Assembly (NCBI GenBank): GCA_041685935.1
Contig: JAWLES010000057.1
Span: 1 to 12,987 of the forward strand
Length of the DNA stretch: 12,987 nucleotides
Direction: 5' to 3'
Source: JAIPEK01 sp041685935
GTDB lineage: Bacteria > Desulfobacterota > Desulfobacteria > Desulfobacterales > Desulfobacteraceae
Shown: one piece after another, positions 5,992-12,290 of the stretch
Layout: each line of letters opens with the position of its first letter
Position numbering within the stretch: position 1 is the first letter of the stretch
Program-made: the position numbers and the translations under genes
Notes under the pieces: generated by a model
The model's input: only the letters and a program-made list of their open reading frames with translations
Databases searched by the model: none
What the model was told of the DNA's origin: nothing

Positions 5992-6474
5992 TCAAAAGCA
6001 GCCTTTCCGTCCGGTGTCCGGTGCCCGGTCGATTTGAGCGGCAAGTGCCAGCCTTCCGCCGAGGGTTTGGAATATGACCATGTTTTCCAGGTTTTTGACC
6101 TCTGCCGGATCAACCGTTGCCGGGAGCCCCAGGTGAGAGGAAAAGCGGTCGTCGATTTTCCGGAGTGCGTTGCCTGCGATCATGTTCAACGCTTCGGTCA
6201 GTGTGCCTGCGGTGTCCTCGGCAGTGACATCGTCAGGGTTCAGTCCCATGAGGTTCTCCGCCATCATTTTCAAAAGTGAATCAGGCATGAATATACAAAT
6301 CCGACCGGAAAAAGCCCCGGAAAAGGATATTCCGGCTGCCAGCGTTTCATTTGCGCTGCACAGGCCTGTATCCTCAAGAGAAATCCCGCCGTTTTTTTCA
6401 ACCGGCAGGAAAAACATCGTTTCCATGACTTCAGAAGTCGAAATCGCTATCTGATGCATCAGTGTCTTGATCAT
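5992..6474 (-). CDS. cheX: CheX/CheC-family phosphatase-like protein
   Basis: A 160-residue protein with the CheX-type fold features: an N-terminal helix ISTSEVMETMFFLPVE, the strand AAGISFSGAFSGRICIFMP, and the helix LTEALNMIAGNALRKI that carries the E-x2-N active-site pair (E94, N97) used by CheC, CheX and FliY to hydrolyse CheY phosphate. The family role is to end the CheY-P signal. The start is taken at the first ATG (6474) because GGGAG lies nine bases before it; ATG codons at 6459 and 6426 are less well supported. This start gives a 44-base overlap with the upstream cheY-like gene. The neighbouring CheY is the obvious substrate. It might instead be a scaffold if the active site is not competent. 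Confidence 0.85.
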   Translation of the reverse strand: MIKTLMHQIAISTSEVMETMFFLPVEKNGGISLEDTGLCSANETLAAGISFSGAFSGRICIFMPDSLLKMMAENLMGLNPDDVTAEDTAGTLTEALNMIAGNALRKIDDRFSSHLGLPATVDPAEVKNLENMVIFQTLGGRLALAAQIDRAPDTGRKGCF

Positions 6475-6856
6475 AATCTGAAACTCCCAGGATTTTTACC
6501 AGCAGGTCTCTTAACTGTTCCGGGGTAAAGGGTTTTTTGATATACCCTTCAGCCCCCTGTTCCATGAACCGGTTTATGATTTCACTGCTCCCTTCGGTGG
6601 TGACTGCCACAACCGGGATATGCTTTAATGCGGGGTCATTTTTGATTGCCCTTATCATTTCCAGGCCGTCCATTTCCGGCATGGTGTAGTCGGTGATCAC
6701 AATATCCACCCGGTGGTTTCTGAGTTTTTCAAGCCCCTGTTTTCCGTCGGCCGCTTCCAGAAATTCGGATTCTGCGTATCCCGCGGCTTTGAAGGTTTTT
6801 TTAAGAACCTTTCTCATGGGAGACGAGTCATCCGTCAGCAGTATGGTAAACTGCAT
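6431..6856 (-). CDS. cheY: CheY-like single-domain response regulator with acidic tail
   Basis: A 141-residue stand-alone receiver domain. Key residues are all present (numbered from MQF): D9-D10, phospho-acceptor D56 in VITDYTMPEMDG, T86 in AVTTEG and K107 in YIKKPF. The start is placed at the ATG at 6856 because AAAGG lies nine bases before it, whereas the in-frame ATG at 6865 directly abuts that site. The receiver ends near LVKILGV and is followed by a tail DYDQDTDASDSDFDF, unusually rich in Asp. That tail is encoded almost exactly by the overlap with cheX. In this context it is a likely target of CheX, though whether it reaches the flagellar motor or another output is unknown. Confidence 0.93.
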   Translation of the reverse strand: MQFTILLTDDSSPMRKVLKKTFKAAGYAESEFLEAADGKQGLEKLRNHRVDIVITDYTMPEMDGLEMIRAIKNDPALKHIPVVAVTTEGSSEIINRFMEQGAEGYIKKPFTPEQLRDLLVKILGVSDYDQDTDASDSDFDF

Positions 6857-6892
6857 AAAGTCCATCCTTTGTTCAGTATCTGTTTCAATTGT

Positions 6893-7741
6893 TCACACGA
6901 TTTTCAAAAGTTTTTCCACCTCTTCAATTCCGAGGGTGAAATCCGCAATGATTCGGGAAATATCGTCAGCAGTTACGCCGAGCTCCCGTGCAGCCTGGCT
7001 GTGGAACCTGTATGCAAGTCCGTCCGCGCCCACTGCAAGTCCCATCATCATGCTGATGCAGTCGGCAAGATACACCACAAGAACTTCCCTGTCCTTTTTT
7101 ACGGACTGGTCATCCAGATGATGGTGCCGGATGATTTTTACCATTTTGGGGCTGAATTTCCACATTTTCGCAATCATTCCGCCAAGCTCTGCATGGTCCA
7201 CACCGATGACCTTTTTTTCAGCCTCCCTGAAACTTAAGTTTCTGTTTATGACAAGGGAATTGATTTTGTCAAAGCGGTGGGCTATAAATCCGTCCATAAC
7301 GGTTTTCCCGATATCCTTTAACAGTGAGGCCGTGAAAATGGTATTCCGGTTCCCTATCCCGAAACGGTCGGCAATCAGTTTGGCGATCATGGCAGAAGAT
7401 ACAGCGTATTTCCACATGGCATCCTCATGGGTGTCATATCCCTTGTTTCTTCCCCCGAGCACGCCTGCCCCTGATTTGAGCAGGACAAGTTCCACCACCT
7501 GGTCAAGCCCGAGCATGGCTGTGGCATCCTCAACTGATTCAGCAGGGTTTTTCAGCCCGAAGTAGGCAGAGTTGCAGGTCTTTAGAAGATTGGCAGTCAC
7601 CACGGGGTCATACTTGATTACCCCGGCTATTTCGCTCATGGAAGCCCCTTTTGCATCCACTTTCTCGATGAGCTGAGATACCACCGCAGGTACCGGTTTC
7701 AGGTTTTTAATCTCCTTTACGAGTTCCTGTATTGCACTCAT
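6893..7741 (-). CDS. HDOD-domain signalling protein
   Basis: A 282-residue protein made up of an HDOD domain (about 10-215): KPVPAVVSQLIEKV at the start, SEIAGVIKYDPVVTANLLKTCNSAYFG, and AMWKYAVSSAMIAKLIA. HDOD is a non-catalytic relative of HD phosphohydrolases, frequent in deltaproteobacterial signalling proteins. The usual HD pair is degenerate here: SLLKDIGK has Lys142 in place of His, so hydrolysis is unlikely, although other histidines (VDHAELG, RHHHL) remain. It is cytoplasmic, with no membrane segment. Its ATG overlaps the cheD stop by four bases (ATGA), and 36 bases separate its end from cheY. The position inside a chemotaxis operon suggests a regulatory or scaffold role; the specific function is not known to me. 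Confidence 0.9.
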   Translation of the reverse strand: MSAIQELVKEIKNLKPVPAVVSQLIEKVDAKGASMSEIAGVIKYDPVVTANLLKTCNSAYFGLKNPAESVEDATAMLGLDQVVELVLLKSGAGVLGGRNKGYDTHEDAMWKYAVSSAMIAKLIADRFGIGNRNTIFTASLLKDIGKTVMDGFIAHRFDKINSLVINRNLSFREAEKKVIGVDHAELGGMIAKMWKFSPKMVKIIRHHHLDDQSVKKDREVLVVYLADCISMMMGLAVGADGLAYRFHSQAARELGVTADDISRIIADFTLGIEEVEKLLKIV

Positions 7742-8217
7742 ACTTTTATTTCCCCGGAGCCTGAGGTCCTTACATATATGTCGCCGGTGCCGATTTCGAG
7801 TTTCACTGTTCTGTTCACGTTGCCGCCGACATTCTCCCTGTCGATCAGGACGTTGTTTCTGAAGAATATTTTTTTAAGGGCCATGTAGTTTCTTTTTCCT
7901 ATATTAAAGAACCCTTTCTGGTCGAGTATTTCAGCACCACCCGCCACGTAGACTTTTATCCTGCTTTTTTTTGCCCCGAGCTGGTATGAGTGTTTGAAAA
8001 GTCTCGGAATTCCTGTATCCGCGAACATATAAGGTCTTTTAGCTGCCTTGTCCCTGTCCATGGACGAATCAGGCAGCATATAATGGAGGATACCGCCGGT
8101 CCCGGCGGTTTCGTCATGGATGACAACTCCGATGCAGGATCCCAGTGAATACGTTACCAGAACCTCTGCCGGGTTGTTGCTTACCTGCATGTCAGCCACA
8201 CCGATTATCCTTCGCAT
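7738..8217 (-). CDS. cheD: CheD: chemoreceptor glutamine deamidase
   Basis: A 159-residue complete CheD. The catalytic residues are visible: T22 (VTYSLGSC), C28 (LGSC) and H45 (LHYMLP), corresponding to the Thr-Cys-His set of Thermotoga CheD. Other family segments are YMFADTGIPRLF, VAGGAEIL and IGKRNY. The enzyme converts receptor glutamines to glutamates. In species with CheC it is also activated or sequestered through CheC and CheY-P. AAGGAA precedes the ATG. It lies 23 bases after the small upstream ORF and is coupled by an ATGA overlap to the HDOD gene. With cheX and cheB in the same transcript, it forms an adaptation module without its own kinase. Confidence 0.96.
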   Translation of the reverse strand: MRRIIGVADMQVSNNPAEVLVTYSLGSCIGVVIHDETAGTGGILHYMLPDSSMDRDKAAKRPYMFADTGIPRLFKHSYQLGAKKSRIKVYVAGGAEILDQKGFFNIGKRNYMALKKIFFRNNVLIDRENVGGNVNRTVKLEIGTGDIYVRTSGSGEIKV

Positions 8218-8240
8218 TTTGACAGTTTCCTTTTTCCGGG

Positions 8241-8438
8241 TTAAGCTGCCGCCATTTTTTTGACATAGGAAATAAGCGCCTGGATAACCGGGAACAGATC
8301 CGCTGCTTTGCGGTCCTCGACAATGGCCTCGATTCCTGAGGCAGCAGCAGGAATGCCTTTCTGCACGGCTTCATCTTCCGGGGGTATCCGCCCTATGTGG
8401 ACAACGAGCTCATCAACGGGTCTGTACAAAGATTCCAT
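8241..8438 (-). CDS. Small protein of unknown function, first gene of the cheD operon
   Basis: A 65-residue reading frame that I do not recognise. It has a good ribosome site (GGAG, seven bases before ATG), lies 23 bases upstream of cheD and directly follows the operon promoter, so it is very probably translated. The composition is amphipathic: an acidic N-terminal half (VDELVVHIGRIPPEDEAVQK), an Ala-rich middle, and a helical, basic C-terminus (VIQALISYVKKMAAA). There is no signal peptide or true membrane helix and no cysteine. A small adaptor or regulator of the chemotaxis module is possible, but this is only positional inference. Confidence 0.7.
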   Translation of the reverse strand: MESLYRPVDELVVHIGRIPPEDEAVQKGIPAAASGIEAIVEDRKAADLFPVIQALISYVKKMAAA

Positions 8439-8506
8439 GGAGTTCTCCGCCTTTTAAAAATCGAGAACGGTGTGTGAATTGTCTGAAAGCTGTGTCGATC
8501 CCGTAA

Positions 8507-8535
8507 ATAGTACGGTAAGGATTGGAAAAAATCAA
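8507..8535 (-). promoter_or_regulatory. Sigma-70 type promoter of the small ORF-cheD-HDOD-cheY-cheX-cheB operon
   Basis: On the minus strand TTGATT (8530-8535) and TACTAT (8507-8512) are 17 bases apart, 68 bases upstream of the first ATG. A dyad CCGTA-N5-TACGG (8501-8515) overlaps the -10 and may be a repressor site. Confidence 0.6.
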
Positions 8536-8593
8536 GGAGTGAATTTTGTATGAAGGCTTTTGCAGTATAACCGGAGGAAACGAGATTCCTTGT

Positions 8594-9670
8594 TTATATG
8601 AAGGTTCCTTCCTTGAGACCGGAAGAGTACCTTTCCGGGCATATTTTGATGAGGCCGGGCATTACAGTGTTGCGCCCGTTCCTTTTGGCCTTGTACAGCA
8701 TGGTGTCAGCGTCCGACACCAGCCTGTCCATGGTGGAGTCCGGCTGCATCCGGGTTACGCCGAAGCTTGCAGTCACGCTTATGGTGCGGTTCCCGCTGGT
8801 GATTTCAAGACCGGATATTTTTTCCCTGAGCCGTTCGGCAAGTTCTTTTGCCTTTTCCCTGCCGGTTTCAGGGAGGATGGCGATGAACTCTTCACCTCCA
8901 TACCTTGCCAGAATGTCTTCCTGCCTGATGTTTTTACGCACGATTCCTGCAACTTCTTTCAGTATCCTGTCTCCTGCCTGGTGTCCGAACCGGTCGTTAA
9001 TCTCTTTAAAGTGGTCCAGGTCGAACATGAAAACCGATAGAGGCTTTTTGTGACGGGCTGCATTGGCCATGTTCTTTTTTAACTGGCTTTCAAACTCCCT
9101 CCTGTTGTAGCATCCGGTAAGGGGGTCAATGATGGCTGCGTTCGTAAGCCTTTCTATGCTGATCTGTTTGGACAGTGCAGCCTGGGTGCTCTGGAGGATC
9201 ATATGGATCATGTCCCCGTGATGGTCCAGCATTCTGTCGGAGGTCAGCATGTAAACCCTTGCCTGGTATTCTTTTCCGCCAAGCTCGTACGTGGTAAGAT
9301 TTTCCAGGGTGAATTTTTTTCCAGTCCCTCTCTCAGGATCTATCCGTTGGTTGAGATAGTTGATCTGAAACCGTTCGTTCAGGTGAAAATCTTTTCTGAT
9401 GATCTCTTCCAGCGAGTTTTTATACATCTGCGGATCAAGCCATACATCGACTGTTTGCTCTTTTTTTACGGCAAATCCGAACAGCCGGTAATTCAGTATG
9501 TTTTTAAGGCAGCGGGCAAGTTCATTGATGATCTCTTCATGGGACTCCTTCTGGTTAAGAGAGACTATATACCCTGCAAGCCTTCTGTGGTCGGCATCTC
9601 TGGCAGCAGAGCTGAAGAGCATTGAAAGTGCCGTGGTCACTCGTTTCTGAAACCGGTCTATGGTATTCAT
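8594..9670 (-). CDS. Diguanylate cyclase (GGDEF domain) with unclassified N-terminal region
   Basis: A 358-residue cytoplasmic protein that should make cyclic di-GMP from two GTP. The GGDEF domain (about 175-335) opens with DPLTGCYNRREFE, has FDLDHFKEINDRFGHQAGD and the active-site motif GGEEF at 258-262. The inhibitory I-site RQED (249-252) lies the standard five residues before it, so product feedback inhibition is expected. Residues 30-165 have no membrane helix and resemble a small-molecule sensor of GAF-like size; I cannot assign it. The frame is open to an ATG at 9739, but AAGGAG lies ten bases before the ATG at 9670, and the upstream part would span the sigma-54 element and inverted repeat. 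It stands as a single gene between two promoters. Confidence 0.93.
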   Translation of the reverse strand: MNTIDRFQKRVTTALSMLFSSAARDADHRRLAGYIVSLNQKESHEEIINELARCLKNILNYRLFGFAVKKEQTVDVWLDPQMYKNSLEEIIRKDFHLNERFQINYLNQRIDPERGTGKKFTLENLTTYELGGKEYQARVYMLTSDRMLDHHGDMIHMILQSTQAALSKQISIERLTNAAIIDPLTGCYNRREFESQLKKNMANAARHKKPLSVFMFDLDHFKEINDRFGHQAGDRILKEVAGIVRKNIRQEDILARYGGEEFIAILPETGREKAKELAERLREKISGLEITSGNRTISVTASFGVTRMQPDSTMDRLVSDADTMLYKAKRNGRNTVMPGLIKICPERYSSGLKEGTFI

Positions 9671-9690
9671 CTTTATTCCGCTCCTTTGGG

Positions 9691-9727
9691 TTGCATCTCT
9701 CTTGTTGCTTGAAAAAGAGAGATGCAA
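9691..9727. repeat. Perfect 13-bp inverted repeat upstream of the diguanylate cyclase gene
   Basis: TTGCATCTCTCTT (9691-9703) and its exact complement (9715-9727) flank an 11-base spacer. The right arm contains the -12 part of the sigma-54 element, and the left arm ends three bases before the AAAGGAG of the gene. It could be a regulator site on DNA or, in a longer transcript, an RNA hairpin next to the ribosome site. Confidence 0.85.
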
Positions 9728-9738
9728 TTTGGATGCCA
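9723..9738 (-). promoter_or_regulatory. Sigma-54 (RpoN) type -24/-12 promoter of the diguanylate cyclase gene
   Basis: On the minus strand TGGCATCCAAATTGCA matches the TGGCAC-N5-TTGCA consensus, with GG and GC exactly ten bases apart. The expected start is near 9712, about 42 bases before the ATG, with the ribosome site in between. Sigma-54 promoters need an enhancer-binding activator; its site is not identified. Confidence 0.7.
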
Positions 9739-9856
9739 TTGGAGTGGACAGGGTGTTGATCAGGTTTAAAAACAGGAAGTTATAAGGTGTGAAGGGGTGA
9801 TGTATTCCACGTACCCGGAAAAAAATGCAGGCAAAGCGTCATGGAATTGACAGGGG

Positions 9857-10435
9857 TTAAAGGTTTCCTTTAAGTCCGATCTCTTCAGCTGCCGGCTTCA
9901 TTCCGGTTATGGTTTCGGTTATCAGTTCGGAAAGATCCATTTCCAGCATGGCAGCTCCTTTTTCAATGATGGACCGGTCAACCCCTGCTGCAAAACTCTT
10001 GTCCTTCCATTTTTTTTTCACGGACTTGGCTTTCAGGTCCAGAATGCTTCGGGAGGGTCTGACAAGGGCGGTGCTGGCGATCAAGCCTGTGAGTTCGTCT
10101 GTTGCAAACAGGGTTTTTTCAAGGGCTGTTTCCGGCTTTACATCCGTGCAGATTCCCCATCCGTGGCTGACCACGGCCCGGATGTATTCCGCGGGCCAGC
10201 CCTCCTGTTCAAGGATTTCCCTGGTCTTGATGCAGTGCTGGTCAGGATACATTTCATAGTCAAGATCATGGACAAGGCCGATCACTTTCCATTTTTCCCT
10301 GTCACCGTCAAATTTCAGGGCGAAGTGATCCATCACCGCCTCCACAGCAAGGGCGTGGCGGATGAGGCTGTCGTTCCGGTTGTATCTTTTTAAAAGTTCG
10401 AACGCATCTTCTCTTGTGGGTAGCTGCTCGTTCAT
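9857..10435 (-). CDS. HD-domain hydrolase (HDIG-type)
   Basis: A 192-residue cytoplasmic protein with an intact HD metal site: H27 (LIRHALAVEAVM), H56-D57 (GLVHDLDYE), H91 (VVSHGWG) and D113 (FATDELTGL). This arrangement belongs to HD-superfamily phosphohydrolases acting on nucleotides or similar phosphoesters; the small family it resembles has no assigned substrate that I know. It lacks the GYP motif, so it is not a standard cyclic di-GMP phosphodiesterase. AAAGGAA precedes the ATG. It is divergent from panC and 186 bases upstream of the diguanylate cyclase gene on the same strand. The intervening sigma-54 element argues that the two are transcribed separately, at least in part. Confidence 0.85.
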   Translation of the reverse strand: MNEQLPTREDAFELLKRYNRNDSLIRHALAVEAVMDHFALKFDGDREKWKVIGLVHDLDYEMYPDQHCIKTREILEQEGWPAEYIRAVVSHGWGICTDVKPETALEKTLFATDELTGLIASTALVRPSRSILDLKAKSVKKKWKDKSFAAGVDRSIIEKGAAMLEMDLSELITETITGMKPAAEEIGLKGNL

Positions 10436-10481
10436 TCGTTTCTTCCTTTAAAGGGCCATGTGAATTTTGTGTTGTGTAAAT

Positions 10482-10510
10482 TTCATATCTGTAATTTAAT
10501 GATAAGTCAA
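10482..10510 (-). promoter_or_regulatory. Probable sigma-70 promoter of the HD-domain hydrolase gene
   Basis: On the minus strand TTGACT (10505-10510) and TATGAA (10482-10487) are 17 bases apart. A second TTGAC copy lies 13 bases upstream (10518-10523). The divergent panC promoter must lie in the same short region but shows no clear hexamers. Confidence 0.45.
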
Positions 10511-10549
10511 CAGATGATGTCAACCCTTTTCAAAGGAGCTTTTTCAAGA

Positions 10550-11401
10550 TTGGAAGTTTTCAGTACCATACCCGGAATAAAGAAATGGGCAGCGTCGGTT
10601 AAAGCGGAAAAGAAGAGTATCTGTCTTGTCCCCACGATGGGTTTTTTTCATGAAGGCCATCTCTCTTTGATGAGAAAAGGAAAAAAACTTTGTGACAGGC
10701 TTGTGGTAAGCATTTTCGTCAACCCGACCCAGTTCGGGGAAAACGAGGATCTGGACGCGTACCCTGCTGACCTTGAACGGGATATTTCACTGGCGGATGC
10801 CCAGGGGGTGGATGCGGTTTTTACCCCGCGAGCCGAGGAGATTTACAAGCCCGGATTCCAGACGTATGTGGAGCTGAGCCTGATCCCGGACAACCTGTGC
10901 GGGCTTTCAAGGCCGGGGCATTTCAGAGGTGTGGCTACGGTGGTTGCCAAACTGTTCAATATAATCGAGCCGGACCGGGCTGTGTTCGGAAGCAAGGACT
11001 ACCAGCAGCTTTTGCTGATACGCAGGATGGCCCTGGACCTGAATTTTGACATAGATATCACGGCAGCTCCGATTGTCAGGGAGGATGACGGGCTTGCCAT
11101 GAGCTCCAGAAACACCTATCTTACAACTCAGCAGCGTCAGTCGGCGTTGAGTCTTTCCAGGTCCCTTGATCTTGCCGGAGAGATGATAAAAGGCGGCGAA
11201 CGTGATACGGAAAAGGTGAAACATGAGATGGAGATGCTGATCCGTTCACATCCTGACACATTTATTGATTATGTCCGGCCGTGTGATCCCGAGACCCTTG
11301 AAAAGGTTGAAACCATTAATGGTCCTCTGCTTGTGGCTCTGGCAGTTCGGGTGGGCAGGACCCGGCTGATCGACAACAGGATTTTTCACCCAGAACAATA
11401 A
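10550..11401 (+). CDS. panC: Pantothenate synthetase (pantoate-beta-alanine ligase)
   Basis: A 283-residue PanC, which joins pantoate and beta-alanine using ATP, the last step of vitamin B5 synthesis and the route to coenzyme A. The nucleotidyltransferase HIGH-type motif is PTMGFFHEGHL (H34, H37). Other family signatures are VSIFVNPTQFGENEDLDAYP, HFRGVATVVAKLFNI, FGSKDYQQLL and REDDGLAMSSRN. The reading frame is open to an ATG at 10460, but the start is placed at TTG 10550: AAAGGAG lies 11 bases before it, the sequence from there (LEVFSTIPGIKKW) matches where PanC proteins begin, and the resulting length is that of E. coli PanC. panB and panD are not adjacent. Its last 86 bases are also coding on the other strand. 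Confidence 0.97.
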   Translation: MEVFSTIPGIKKWAASVKAEKKSICLVPTMGFFHEGHLSLMRKGKKLCDRLVVSIFVNPTQFGENEDLDAYPADLERDISLADAQGVDAVFTPRAEEIYKPGFQTYVELSLIPDNLCGLSRPGHFRGVATVVAKLFNIIEPDRAVFGSKDYQQLLLIRRMALDLNFDIDITAAPIVREDDGLAMSSRNTYLTTQQRQSALSLSRSLDLAGEMIKGGERDTEKVKHEMEMLIRSHPDTFIDYVRPCDPETLEKVETINGPLLVALAVRVGRTRLIDNRIFHPEQ

Positions 11402-12290
11402 TCACGGCGCATTTTTTGAGGAACCTGTGCCGTTCCGTTGCTTTTTCAGCCTTCTGGGCGTCCGCATTGCGGATAATAATGGAGTTGTTGTTTTCCTGTC
11501 CCTTTCTCAGGCCTTTCAGCACGATCGGGTTCGGGCCGGTACGTTTGTCCTTCAGCGCCTCTTCCATGCTGCAAAGATATTTCACCACACCGAACTGTAC
11601 TGCGTATTCCCGGCTGATAAACAGGGAGCCGTAAATCTGGTCGCCTTTTTCACTGAAAACGGCCGGGTTGAGTACAGGTTCGAAATCAAGGGATCGGGCG
11701 TCAATCACAAGGCCGGTATGCTCCACAGCCCTTTTTATTTTTCCGTTTTCCGTTTCCTTTTCGATCTGTTTGACCCTGGGGATTTCCCGTATTTCATCCG
11801 GGAGGACCAGCTGAAGGAACCCCCCGTGGATTGGCGCTTTCAGCCTGGTTACCATGGCGGTGTCAGAGGTGTAGTACTGCTTTGCCACCAAAGCGTCGGA
11901 TGCTGTTTTCTCAATTCCCGCCATCACGGCGTTGTCCGGGGAAAGCTTTTCTTTCACCGTTTTTTCACCGATTTTAATGTTTTTGAATATGGAAACAAGG
12001 TTCCGGATTGCTTCGGCTTTGGCCGCCCCTGGTATTGAATCCGGAGAGATGGAGCTTTTGTTTTCGTTCGGTCCTGCCCGCCCCGTCGCAGTGATATGGC
12101 CGGTGCTCCAGTTGATGGACCCGTTTTCAAAAAGGGTGATGCACTGCTTGGTAGAAGAATTGCCTTTATCCGGGCTGCTTTTTTCCTGTGCGTATGGGGC
12201 CGGCAAAAGAAAGATTCCTGTGAAGAATACTGCAGCCAGGCTACTGAGGCATTTTTTTCGAAATATATGACTTGATAAACGTTTTTGCAT
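11316..12290 (-). CDS. Exported LPP20-like protein, tail overlapping panC
   Basis: A 324-residue protein with an N-terminal signal peptide (basic start MQKRLSSHIFRKK, hydrophobic 15-30, cleavage probably near PYA34-Q35) and no lipobox cysteine. The mature part has an LPP20-like domain: ATGRAGPNE, then AAKAEAIRNLVSIFKNIKIGEKTV. A second domain, TGLVIDARSLDFEPVLNPAVFSEKGDQIYG to ADAQKAEKATERHRFLKKCAVIIVL, is a pattern I know from periplasmic deltaproteobacterial proteins of unknown function. Related proteins would normally stop near VIIVL; here the frame runs about 24 residues further, through the antisense of panC, adding a Cys- and Pro-rich tail. The start overlaps the preceding HD gene by 50 bases and its ribosome site is weak, so expression probably depends on that gene. 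Confidence 0.75.
   Translation of the reverse strand: MQKRLSSHIFRKKCLSSLAAVFFTGIFLLPAPYAQEKSSPDKGNSSTKQCITLFENGSINWSTGHITATGRAGPNENKSSISPDSIPGAAKAEAIRNLVSIFKNIKIGEKTVKEKLSPDNAVMAGIEKTASDALVAKQYYTSDTAMVTRLKAPIHGGFLQLVLPDEIREIPRVKQIEKETENGKIKRAVEHTGLVIDARSLDFEPVLNPAVFSEKGDQIYGSLFISREYAVQFGVVKYLCSMEEALKDKRTGPNPIVLKGLRKGQENNNSIIIRNADAQKAEKATERHRFLKKCAVIIVLGEKSCCRSAGSCPPELPEPQAEDH

Noticed and set aside
5991..6113. Extended N-terminus of CheB from the ATG at 6113
   Set aside because: These codons lie within cheX in another frame, and the CheB receiver domain begins exactly at the ATG at 5990.
9671..9739. Extended N-terminus of the diguanylate cyclase from the ATG at 9739
   Set aside because: It would start upstream of the predicted transcription start and run through the inverted repeat, without a ribosome site.
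9671..9856. Cyclic di-GMP riboswitch before the diguanylate cyclase
   Set aside because: The conserved core and tetraloop-receptor features of GEMM riboswitches are not found; the hairpin here is a plain inverted repeat.
10506..10524. GTCAAC direct repeat between the HD gene and panC
   Set aside because: Two 6-base copies are explained by alternative -35 hexamers (TTGAC) on the minus strand; no further copies are seen.
11427..12038. 203-codon plus-strand open frame
   Set aside because: Antisense to the LPP20-like gene; no ribosome site and no recognisable domain.
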